From Irineochytrium annulatum (Eukaryota; Chytridiomycota; Chytridiomycetes; Chytridiales; Chytridiaceae): a stretch of DNA of 20,097 nucleotides. Below the pieces are notes generated by a model that was given only the letters and a program-made list of their open reading frames with translations, did no database searches and was not told the origin of the DNA. Location: contig JADGJL010000483.1 of NCBI GenBank assembly GCA_027600665.1, positions 1 through 20,097 on the forward strand. The letters run 5' to 3'. The position numbers and the translations under genes were made by a program. This document shows, piece after piece, positions 8,879 through 19,025 of this stretch; positions within the stretch are counted from its first letter, which is position 1, and the number at the start of each line of letters is the position of its first letter.

Positions 8879-11800
8879 CTACATCACCGAGCAATCTCCG
8901 TTCTTCGCATCTCCATCGTTCCTCCAGTCGCCAGTCCTACCGCGCTGGGATGGCGTAAGGGAGTTCCCACGCATCTCCTTCAACCGCTGAATCGCGCGCC
9001 GATTACCGTTTGCAGCACTGCATCGTACAAATACTTAGTACCGCTGCAGAAGAAAACAGATAATCTCGTTTACCTTCGCTGATACCATCGGCGTGCCTCA
9101 TCAATGTCACCTTTCCCTCCGACACCGCTTTCACTGTTAAATATATTCAGCATGGAGAAGCAAAGATAAATAGGTAGCAGATACTCACGAATAATATCCA
9201 ACAGCATACTCCGCCTTCGCCAGACCCTTATCCGCGGCCTTCCTCGCCCACAGGTAAGCCTCCTGATCGCTCTGTCTCAGCACGCCGTCCGCGCCGGTCA
9301 GGTACCAACCCGAGAGCGCGAGCTCGGCCTCCGGCTCGCCCTGTTCGGCGGCCTTGGTGTACCACGCGATCGACCGCCGCGGGTCGATAGGGAGATCGAG
9401 GAGGCCATACTCATAGCAGAGGCCCAGCCGATACTGGGAGGGCGCGAAGCCGAGCTGGGCGGCCTTAAGGTAAAGGTCGCGGGCGTAGCCAACGTCCTGA
9501 CAGGGAAATCATTATTAATATACAGGCGACAAATAAAATGTGCGGACATACCGTAATGACCACATTCCCGCCGTCCTCGACCCCACTCTTCCCCTCATAG
9601 ATAACGCCAAGCTCATGCAATGCATGCGGTGTCGCCTCATCGGCCTGACTCGCCGCCTTCTTCAACCAATTCAACGCCTCCCTCACGTTCCTCTGCTGCC
9701 CCAGCGCTCCCTGCAACAGAATCATACCCAGCTTATACATAGCGGCCGTGTCCCCCATCGAGCTTGCCTTCCTAAATAGCTGCATCGCCCTCGTCGGATC
9801 CTTCCGTGTGCCCACGCCCAATTCACAACAGACGGCGGCGCGGTACGTTGCGGCCGGGTGGTTCTGCTTTACGGCCTGGTTGTAAAGATTGAAGGCGCGG
9901 TCGTGGTCGACTTGGAGGCCGAGCGCGCCGGAGCCATAGCACTCGGCGTAGATAAAAAGGGCCTCGGGGACGGCTTGGCGGCCCGAGCCGTTGGTGGTGA
10001 GACGCTTGATCCAGCGAAGGCCTTCGTTGTAGAGGAGCTCTTGGTTCCGGCGGGCGCGTTTAGGGTCGCGGTCGGAGTTCGCAGCCTCTGTCGGTTATGT
10101 TAATTGAGACGCACGAAAGACCACTGCAAACCATCGCCAGCAGAGATTAAAAATTTTGCAAAAACGAGCTGCAGCGCCGTGTCGTTGCTCGTTTTCGCAG
10201 CCTGCCTAAACGTTTCCAGCGTCCCGCCGTGCTCGGCCATCGTCGCCTGCAGACCAGCCGATAGCGACCACCCTCCAATCTTCGCCGGCCGGTCCTCCGC
10301 CTCGTGATGCTCTGAATGTTGTTGCTGCAGCGAATGCTGTTGTTGCGGGGAATGCTGCTGCTGAGGGGGCGGTGGTCTCCCGTCGTTCCAATGCGGCGGC
10401 GGCATCCCAGGGCGCCCCGGCCCACCAGAAAGCGGCGGCCTGCCGGGCCCGGGTTGGAAACCGGGTGCACTAGGCGGCGGCATGGAGCCATACATGTTAG
10501 GTGGGCCTAGGCGGAAGTCCCCACCGGGAGGCGGCGGGCGGAAGTCCGGCGAAAACTCGGGTGGTGGCGCACGGAAGCCCATTCCGGGCGGCGGAGGCCT
10601 CATCCCCATCAGCCCTGGCGGTGGAGGACCCATCGGAGGGCCACCCATCGGGGGCCCCATAGGCGGCGTCATGGGACCGCTTGGACCCATTGGCGGGGGT
10701 GCGCCTCAACAAAACGTTAGTGCTAAATTCCATTGAGAAAAGTACCTCTTGGAAAACTGTCGTTTAAACCGGGTGGCATCCCCGGCGGTGGCGGGCGCGG
10801 GCGGAACCCATCAGGCATCGGCCGGAATCCGTTGGGAGGCGGCGTGCGGAAGTCATCTGGTCGAAACGGCTCAGGCGACTGACGATACCCTTCTGGCGGA
10901 GGCGGCCTGCTGAAACCCTCAGGTAGCGGCCTAAAGCCATCCGGTGGCGGTGGTCGATAATTATCTGGCGTAGACCTGAAGCTTTCGGGGGACGGGGGTC
11001 GGAACCCATCTGGAGGCGGCCGGAAACCGTCCACTGAGTTGGGTCTGAAATGTTCCGGCGGCGGTAGCCTGAAACCGTCAGGCGGCAGCGGTCGGAATCC
11101 GTTAGACGGGGGCATTGGCCTGTACCCGTCTGGAGGGCCGGGCCGCTGGTAACCATCCAGCGATCCAGAGCGTTGAAATCCATCGTTCCAACCAGGTGGT
11201 GGGCCACCAGGCGGCGGCCTTCCGAAAGGTGGACCCATTGGAGGACCGCCCATCATCGGCGGAGGCCGCTGACCCGGCGGATGAGATCGGAACGACGGTC
11301 CACCGCCCATCATCGGGGGAGGCATCGGGCGCGCTCGATCCTGGACAGACAACGAGCGCTCGACGGGGGCGTGGTTGATCCTCGGAGGAGCGACACGCGT
11401 ATCGGTGTTTCTCCGACCCAGCTCGCCCTCATCGTCGCGAAAGACCTGCCGCACTGGCAGATGACTCGGTGGCGGGAGCTCACTAGATGTGGGAACAGGT
11501 GTAGCAGAGCCGTTACCAACGCTGTCTTGCCGCGAACGTGACGACGCCGTAATGGCAGCGGCTGTTGGAGATCCGTTTCCACCTTCATCGTCACGATCCC
11601 TCTGCCGCCTATCCCTTCCCATTTCCCTTCCCTCTCTCACGGATCCCGTCCGTGTCGGCGAGTTGGCCATAGACGACATTGGTGGGGCCCGCGCTGCAGA
11701 CACGCTCCCGCCCCGCCCTCTCGGATCACGTGGTGAATGCTCCTCAGACCCCAGTCGCGTTGGGGAATTGCTGAGACCGTCCGTTTCCTCCGGCCGCGTC

Positions 11801-12404
11801 CGCAGCTGCTGCCGTTCGGCACGCTTACGGGCGCTTGGGTCGTAATGGGAGTCGGAGCGGGACAGTCCTTGCGACGGCGACGGCGAATGATCACGGGCGC
11901 CAGCGTCCTTGGAGGTCTCGGAACGCGAATGGGACCTCCGGATTAGCTCCCCGTCTGCAAAAGGACAATTTTATAAGCAGGCACGGGCAGGCCGCGAAGG
12001 AGAAACCTACCTCCATCTTGTCCTTCCGCTGCGTTGTTCAGTGCCGCCATCATGTTCGACCGGCCGCCGGCGACGGCGAATCTTGGCGAGTCCGGTGGAG
12101 GTGTAGCGGGCGTGCCTCTGCCATGCCGATCGTCAGGTCCATATCCGTCCAGTCGCTCCCGGCGGTCTCCGTCCTCGGACGGCCTCTCGGGCCTCTCTCT
12201 CTGGCCGTTTTCTCTCCTCCTGCTGCGGCTCCGTTCCCTCGGAAGATCCGCACCCTGCCCTCCTCGACCGCGGCTGTCGGAGCGCTGCGCCTGGGACCCT
12301 CGGGGAGCGCGGGCGGCATCGGAATGCGAATCCGCCGGGCTACCAGCGCCGAGACGGACGTCGTCGGCGGGCAGGCCGTCGTGGAGCGGCGGCGCCGATG
12401 TCAT
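8879..12404 (-). CDS. SKT5/CHS4-like chitin synthase regulator: proline-rich N-terminus, Sel1 repeats, CaaX box
   Basis: Proposed exons in coding order: 12404-12011, 11954-10746, 10704-10132, 10087-9552, 9496-9189, 9133-9074, 9017-8879; all junctions are in phase, giving 1,072 aa. Residues 1-690 are low-complexity: Arg/Ser/Asp-rich first, then Pro/Gly/Met/Phe-rich with FRP repeats and a QQQH tract. From about 693 the SKT5 signature begins (LETFRQAAKTSND, LQLVFAKFLISAGD), then Sel1 repeats with AAVCCELGVGTRKDP, MYKLGMILLQGALGQQRN, HALHELGVIYEG, SQYRLGLCYEYGLL, AELALSGWYLTGADG, AYLWARKAADKGLAKAEYAV and ESGVGGKGDIDEARRWYQR. The protein ends in CSVM, a CaaX prenylation box, as in yeast Chs4. Family members tether and activate chitin synthase at the plasma membrane. 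The Sel1 identification is strong; the start is uncertain. An upstream exon 12650-12492 (beginning MYTPHRMDWFRE), joined by a 69-nt phase-0 intron to Leu codon 12422-12420, would add 59 residues. Confidence 0.88.
10313..10363 (-). repeat. Coding triplet repeat: three QQQH units in SKT5-like gene
   Basis: On the minus strand three CAG/CAA triplet blocks, each followed by CAT and TCN, encode QQQHS(P/L)-type units just before the SKT5 signature region. The mixture of CAG and CAA indicates an older, interrupted glutamine tract. Its length may vary between strains. Confidence 0.75.
10796..11160 (-). repeat. Degenerate tandem peptide repeat (D/N/E)G(F/Y)RP in SKT5-like gene
   Basis: About 16 imperfect units of 7-10 residues, each centred on an aromatic-Arg-Pro core (DGFRP, NGFRP, DGYRP, ESFRS, DNYRP, EGYRQ, DDFRT), run in tandem and are separated by Pro-rich linkers. 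In DNA the unit shows as a repeated CGGAA(C/T)CC(A/G)TC-like string on the plus strand. The exon is open throughout, so this is expressed protein rather than junk repeat. Confidence 0.8.
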
Positions 12405-12650
12405 GGAGCGACCAGTTGCCAACTCGAGACAGCTCCAAAGTTATCCTCTCCGCGATTCAGCCCTGGCTTATTCCCTCTCAGGCCCTTCCACCGACTGGCC
12501 AGTGGGATTGCGTTCTGGGCCTCCATGCGTCGCGAACTTGCGGCCGGGACAGGGTCGAGGGCCACGGCCCCTTTGTGGCGTCGTGGCCCCGAGCTGTTGG
12601 TTGGGTTCCTCCGATTCGCGGAACCAGTCCATGCGGTGCGGGGTGTACAT

Positions 12651-13046
12651 CCCTACCGTTAAGATCGCCGGGACTGTCGATGGAAATCAGGCCGCGGCGG
12701 AGCCCTCGTGCAGATCTTATTGTGCTCCGTCGCCTCCAACCGCCGTTCGACGCGTTCGCTACGGCCCACAACGCCAAGTCACGTCGTCCACGCACGCCGT
12801 ACCACCTCCCTGCCTCCGATTTCCGATCATCGGCCGGCCCGTACGCGACCTCGTCGGGGCTGGGACCAGGAAACTCCCGCAAAGCCTTTCACTATCTAGC
12901 GACGAACGAGTCCTAGACCCTCTGTCGCCCGCGGGAGGCACTCTGACACGCGAAGACGCGTCGAGAACGGCTCGAAGGATTGTGGGATACGTCGAGGAGA
13001 GGGAAGGCAGCGAAGGTGGCTCAAAAGTCGACCATCCAGCCCCGAC
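12651..13046. other. Divergent intergenic region between SKT5-like gene and cyclase copy B
   Basis: This region lies between a minus-strand gene reading left and a plus-strand gene reading right, so it should hold both promoters. It is GC-rich and, like its flanks, open in several frames on both strands (for example 12478-12882 minus and 12034-13086 plus), but none shows a domain or a consistent link to either gene. No TATA-like element was found. Some of it may be 5' untranslated exon or unrecognised 5' coding exon of the SKT5-like gene. Confidence 0.5.
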
Positions 13047-16000
13047 ATGCCGTCGGACCCAAAGCCGGCGAACAGACCGAGCTTAACGCTAAAGAATCAT
13101 GGGGGTGTGGACCTGCACCGGGCGGGCTCGACTACGGGCTCGATAAGGCTCTCGTTTGGCGGGGGGGACGTGGACGAGCTGTTCTCCGCGGTGGGCGGGC
13201 CGCGGACGAGCCTGCAAGAGGAGCCGGAGCCGCCGTCAATGTACTCGGATTTTCTATATGGGAAGGGGAACGCGCTGGCGTTGGCGCCTTCAACCCCATC
13301 CAGCGGGATCTTTTCGCCGCCGGCCGCGGCCGAAGAGGAGGAGGAAGTCCCGGCCGAGACGCAGTTCCACAGGGTGGTACCAAACTTCGTATCAAAGCAC
13401 GTAAAGAAGTACTGCGACAACTTGGTGCAGGACAACCCGAAGGGTTCCCTCGACGATTTCTTGAAGCCGTCGACGACGACAAGTTTCGCGGCGGTCGTGA
13501 TGGCGGACGTGTCGGGGTACTCGTCTCTTTCGGCAATCCTGGCGGAGCGGGGTCCTATCGGCGCGGAGTTACTGGGGAAAACCATGAAGGGCTATCTCGA
13601 CCGGATTATCGCGACTATCGAAGCACACGGAGGCGACATTGTAAAGTTTGCCGGTAAGAACGCTCGCTTTCTTTCTTTTCGATGTCCTTTAAAGCGAGTC
13701 CCTGTCGCTAGGCGACGCCGTCATCGTGTGTTGGAAGATGGAGGACGAGGATGACGGAGGAGCTTGGGAGCTTCCGCGGGCGGAGCTTGTGCTGAGGGCC
13801 TCCTATTGCTGTATGGATCTCCTCAACAACTTGGGCACCTACGTTATCGACATCCCAAACTGCGCGACGAAGATGCTGCGGATACACTTGGGGATTGGGG
13901 CCGGGAACATTTTCGACGTACATCTTGGCGGGGAGCACGGGAGGTGGGAACATTTCATAACGGGCGATGCGGTGAAACAACTTTCTTTTGTGCTGGATCT
14001 CGCAAAAGCCGGTGCGTGCTGAGACATTGCTGTCGTCGGTTTGGTTTGGAGGCTAACGGTGTGCTTCGCAGGAGAGCTTGCCATGTCGCACGCCGCGTTA
14101 AAGTGGTTCAGTTGCGTTGTAGATATAGACACCATCAACATTGGGGATTACGACAAACGATGTGTCATCATTCACGGTATTACGTCTTTGTTATGGTGTT
14201 TTTATGGCGTCCTGACGGATCCCCAGGCCTCGAGCACGCGAGACGGAAATTTCCGATAATGGACGACCCAAAACCGAAAAAGCCCCTCGGTGATCTTTCC
14301 CAGAAATCCCTAGAGCTCTACAAACGCTTCATCAACGACTCCGCACTCTTCAAGCTTCAGGCCGACATCAACCAATCCCGACTCTTCCGTCTCCAATCCG
14401 ACCTTAACAACCTCCTCCAGCTGCACGAGCTCCGCCAGGTCACCACGGTTTTCATCCGGCTAGAGGAGGCTATGACGACTTGGGATCGGAAGGACATGCT
14501 GCCGCGCGCGCAGGACGCCATGAATGTTATCCAGATTGCGTTGAAGAAGTATGAGGGGTGCTTGCGGCAGGTGCATGTAGACGATAAGGGTGCCGTAGCG
14601 CTCGCGTTCTTTGGGCTGCCGCCGCTAGCGCATCAGAACGACGCAAGTTACGGCGTCAAGGCGGTACTGGATGTGCGGGATCAGTTTGTGGACTTGCTGG
14701 ACGAGTTTGCGATTGGGATCACGACCGGTGTTGTATCTATTGGTGGTGTAGGAAATGCGTCGAGAACTGAGTACGCGGTGGTTAGTACTTTGCTGCTCCT
14801 TCGCCTTATTTCCGAATCTAAGTAGTCCGTGGTTCACAGATGGGGGATTCCATCAACATGGCGGCACGGCTCATGTGTCATCCGCAGGCCGCTAGCTCTA
14901 TTCTCTGTGACGAGAAGACCTACAACCTATGCGAGAACGAGTTCAACTTTGAGAGGCTAGGGGAAGCTCGGATAAAGGGGAAATCCGTACCTATCAACAT
15001 CTTCCGGCCGACATCAATCCGGACGGACACAAGCCGGTCACCGCGGAGGGGAAACCGGTTAAAAGTGACACCAATCGGGAGGACGAAGGAGAGGCTCGCC
15101 ATAAAGACAGCGCTGAAGTCTCATCTAGAGGATGAGACGGCAGGGGTGGTGATTCTGGAGGCGGATGGGGGGCAGGGACTGTCGACGTTAGTGAATTTTG
15201 CAAAAGAGGAGGCAGTTGGGCTCAAGTGCCATGTTTGGTATGGATATCTGTTTCCTACCCATTCGTCCATAAGTTAACCATATTTTTTGTTGCAGCGCAA
15301 GTGGGGCGACGGAAATGGAAAAGTCCACACCGTACTTCATTTTTCGGGATTTGATATGCGATCTTCTCGGGCTTGTTGAGGATTGCACAATCAACGAAAA
15401 AGGCCATCTGCAGCTATCCTTTGACGCGATAAAGTACATCGACCCGATGGAAAGCTCGGAGGAAGACTTCTCTCGCAGCGCACAAGGGCGCGCCTCGTAC
15501 TGCTCCACCATCCCCAGCGCTTCCGCCTCACAATCACAGACCAACACCGCCCGGAATCGACGGAATTCAACCCTCGCCCAACAGCAATCCGCATACCTTT
15601 CCGAAGAGGACCTTTCCCGGCTCGTCTTTCTAAATCCAAAACCCGAGCCTCCACCCGTCTCGACATTAAACCTCGGCACCAAAAGCCCACATTGGAGCTC
15701 AGAAGTTGGATACAAGTCGTCGAACAAGCTCAAGGGACAAATGCACGGCCTCATGCACCAGGACATTGCGTTGAGCGACTCGATCGAGGAAGGCGTCGAT
15801 ATCTCGACCTTCGAAGCGAAGGCGAAGGCCGCCCTCGTGAAGCTTCGAGAACCCCTGGCCATGACAGCCCTCTTCGACCTCATTATGCCGTTCGAATTCG
15901 CTAACCCCCTCCAACCGAAACCACCCGTTGCCGACATGCCCTTCAGCCCTGCCATCACCATCTCCAGCGCACCACACAACCCAAACAGCACGCCGCCGAC

Positions 16001-19000
16001 GCCACCACCGCCACACATGGGCTTACCATCACCCGCACCCGCGCTGAACGCCACCACTACCGTGCTACCGGCAGCAGCGGGACCGCCAGATCCGGCGGTT
16101 CTTCGCGCGCAGCCGGGAAAGATCCGGATGAAGGAGCTAAGTGAGCTCCTGCGGCGGATCATCAACGCCCTCTCTCTTCTGAACCCGGTCAGCCTGATCT
16201 TCAATGAGGCCCAGTGGATGGACACGCTCTCGTGGGAGCTCCTGTGGGAGATCGTCAATACGTGCCCGCGGACGGCGGTCTTCATCTTCACCCGACCGGA
16301 GCGGTCGTACGACAACGAGGATCGGATAGCGGCGTTCCGCAAATTCAAGCGGTTGCCGCGGACGACCGCCATGGTGGTCGAGGGTTTGTCAATGGAGGAC
16401 ACGAGGCAGCTAGTGGTGGCGACGTGGCCCGGGAAACCGATAAAGGGGGTCGTGAACGCCATCGCGGAGAACATTTACAGGAGGACGAACGGGAACCCGC
16501 TGTACATAAAGAGCCTGATGGTGGCTTGGAAGGAGTCAGGGCAATGGAGGGTGGACGGGAACGGGTTCCTGGCGCCACCGTCGGCTGACTTCGACTTCGA
16601 CAGCGTCGTGGTCGGGTATGATCTCAAGAGCATCGTCGTCGCTCACTTCGACCGGCTCGATCGGAACTTCCAACTCTTTCTCAAGGTGTCCTCTGTCCTA
16701 GGTCAGCGGTTTCTGGTCGAAGATGTTTTGTTCTTCCTCTCCGACATGCCAGGCTTCAAGGAGCTGTTCGGCGGTCCGAACACGGCGATGGTCCTTAAGA
16801 ACATCGAGGACATGGACAAGTACGGTTACCTCCAGAGGATCGAGGGCGACCTCGAGGCCCTCTACTTCCAGTTCAAATCCGCCGTTGTCCGGAACTGCAT
16901 CTACTCGATGATGGCCGACAGCCAGCGGCAGCAGCTCCACCTCCGGATCGCTCGTTACTACGAGCGCATGCTGAACCCGGACAACTGCCACCGCCTCCTA
17001 ATACCTCTGTACGAGCACTACAACGAGACCGGCCACGACCAGCGCCTTAAGAAGCTCCAGTACCTTGAGGAGGTCTGCCACTTCTACTACCAAAAGCACT
17101 CCATGACCGAGGCCATCAAGCACTACAACCTCCTCCTCCTCCAGACCGCGGCGTACGAGGGCAACAACGGGAACGGCGCGACGTCGTCCGGGTCCGACGG
17201 GTACGACCGGAACGTGAGGTCGCGATGGAACCGCGAGCTGGGCGAGGCGTACTTCGCGCACGGGGACGTGGTCGAGGCTTCCGTGCACCTGTGCGAGAGC
17301 CTCCGGATAGCGCGGCACGCGTTTCCCTCGAACTGGTTCAGCCTGTTCCTGCGGACGCGGTCCGAGCTCTCGATCAGGTCCAGGTTTAGCGTGCCAGGGC
17401 AGTCGGACTCGCTTTCAAACCTGCCCTTCAAGGACACGCTGTGGTGCACGGCGGCGGCGGCACAAGCATCGTCGATCGGGTCGCAGGGGGCGTCGGTGAT
17501 GTCGATGGGCAAGAGCGTTGTGGGGACGCAGAGCGGGCTCGCGATCCTGGCGACGCAGCCCATGTCGTCGCCGGAGAGCGCCGTCCCGCCGAACATGTCG
17601 TCGCTTCGGGTGAACCAAGAGCGGAGCGCAAACAGCCTGATCTCGGATCGCGGCGGCGGTGGGGGTCTGATGGTCATGCTGGGCGGCCATACGATCATGG
17701 ACTCGATAGCGGCCATCCAGCAGGCGTCCGAGGTCGAGGTCGCGGGGCCCGATCCGCTTTTGGCGCTGATCCAGGACCGGCCCGAGCTCGGCGTCCTGCA
17801 CGGCGTCCGACTAGCGCTCATGACGCTGTCGGAGGTCAAGCTCATGAGAGAGGAGATGGTCGACTTCCGGTACGCCATCTTGCGGGGGCTGAATCTGTCC
17901 GAGCGGTTCCCGCGCGACTCGCTCTACTCCCGGTTCCTCTCGATGACGGGCTACATGTTCTGGCTGATGGAGGGGCGACGCGGGCTCGCGCTGAAGTACC
18001 TCGACGCTGCAGATCGGACGGACCAGCGATCCGACCTCGGCGCGTCGGCCCAGATCCTTTGCTACACGGCGCGGACGCTCTTCCTCATGGGGATTTGGGA
18101 GGAGAGCGCGCGTCGGTACGAGGCCGTCCTCCAAATCAACCCCGTGGCCGGCGACATCACGATGCGCGAGGAGGCCATGCGGATGAAGTCCATCATGCTC
18201 TACCACACCGGCCCGCGGGCTGTCTCCTCCAACATCGCCCGGGACCTGTACGCGCTCTCGATTCAGGAGGATCACTGGGCCGGCAAGTTCTGGGGCTGCT
18301 TCATGATCCTCGCCAACCTGCTCTCGACCATCAACAGCCTGGAGGAGATCCAGGACATGCGGAGGTGCCTCTGCACGCTCTGGTCCGACGCCCCGCCACG
18401 CATCACCTGCTCGATCCCGCTTCAGGTGCTCTACCTGGGCCTCCTCGCCGACTGCGACTACCGGCTCGGGCTGCTCGGGGACCGATGCGTTGGCGTCGCG
18501 CGGGAGCTCGAGGCGCTCGTGCGACAGCTGAAGCCCCACAGCTGGATCGCGGCTCTCGGGTGCCTCCACGCGACGCTGGCGTTGTACTTCGGCATGACGA
18601 CGGTGGGACAAGGGAGCGGCGGAGTGCTGCTGGGGTCGGGTCTGATGCGGTCGGACCTAGCAGGGGTGGCGGGGAAGGATCCAGCTTTGCCGGGGCGGCA
18701 TCACGCGATCGAGCGGTACCTGAGGTCGGCGGAGGTATGCCTGAAGCGGATGAAGGGTTTCGCGATGGTGGAGGCGATCAGGTTGCTGAACCGAGGGGTA
18801 TGGGACCTGACGAGGAACAAGCGGGCGCGGGCCGTCCGGTTCTGGAAGCGAGGGCTGGCACTCAAGGGGATGGAAGGGTTGGTGTATTTGCGGGCGATCC
18901 TAAACGAGCAGGTCGCGAAGTATGAAGAGGATCAGGATCAAGTGCAGAAACATCTGAAGGAGGCGCAGAAGAGTTATCGGAGGATCGGGGCCACATGGAA

Positions 19001-19025
19001 TTGCGAGAGGCTCACGTTTAATTGA
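13047..19025 (+). CDS. sAC-like cyclase copy B: twin class III cyclase domains, degenerate NTPase, TPR-like tail (6 exons)
   Basis: Exons: 13047-13653, 13712-14011, 14072-14176, 14227-14780, 14840-15237, 15296-19025; all phases agree, giving 1,897 aa. The ATG is the first in frame after an upstream TAG (12897-12899) and has G at -3. First cyclase domain: Asp154 in MADVSGYS and Asp204 in KFAGDAV. Second: Lys458 in VDDKGAV, Asn528 and Arg532 in SINMAAR, but EYAVMG puts Ala521 where sAC has the adenine-recognition Thr. The NTPase region aligns with copy A, but Walker A reads EADGGQGLST with Leu636 for Lys, and Walker B reads LIFNEAQW with Asn958-Glu959 for Asp-Asp. Between them lies an insertion of about 200 residues, rich in Ser, then Pro (about 710-930), absent from copy A. 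After RTNGNPLYIKSLM and VSSVLGQRF, copy B continues as a helical TPR-like tail to the end. It is probably a cytosolic cyclase with a non-hydrolysing regulatory NTPase-like module. Confidence 0.92.

Noticed and set aside
10100..10740. Plus-strand Gly-rich frames (for example 10482-10736) as a glycine-rich protein
   Set aside because: They are the antisense reading of the proline-rich exon of the SKT5-like gene, which is anchored by Sel1 and CaaX motifs in frame.
12034..13086. 350-residue plus-strand open frame
   Set aside because: It lies antisense to SKT5-like exons for most of its length, has no recognisable domain and an Arg/Ser/Pro/Gly-heavy composition, and ends beyond the start of copy B in another frame. 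High GC content explains the lack of stops.
15188..16474. 428-residue minus-strand frame
   Set aside because: It is antisense to copy B across an intron and the NTPase region, with Ser/Arg/Gly-rich composition and no motif.
17811..18611. 266-residue minus-strand frame
   Set aside because: It is antisense to the TPR-like tail of copy B and has no domain or start context. It is treated as a shadow.
17441..18925. 494-residue plus-strand frame inside copy B
   Set aside because: It overlaps the long final exon of copy B in another frame, and its Gly/Arg/Asp/His-rich composition is typical of shifted reading of GC-rich coding DNA. Copy B itself has coherent domain content here.
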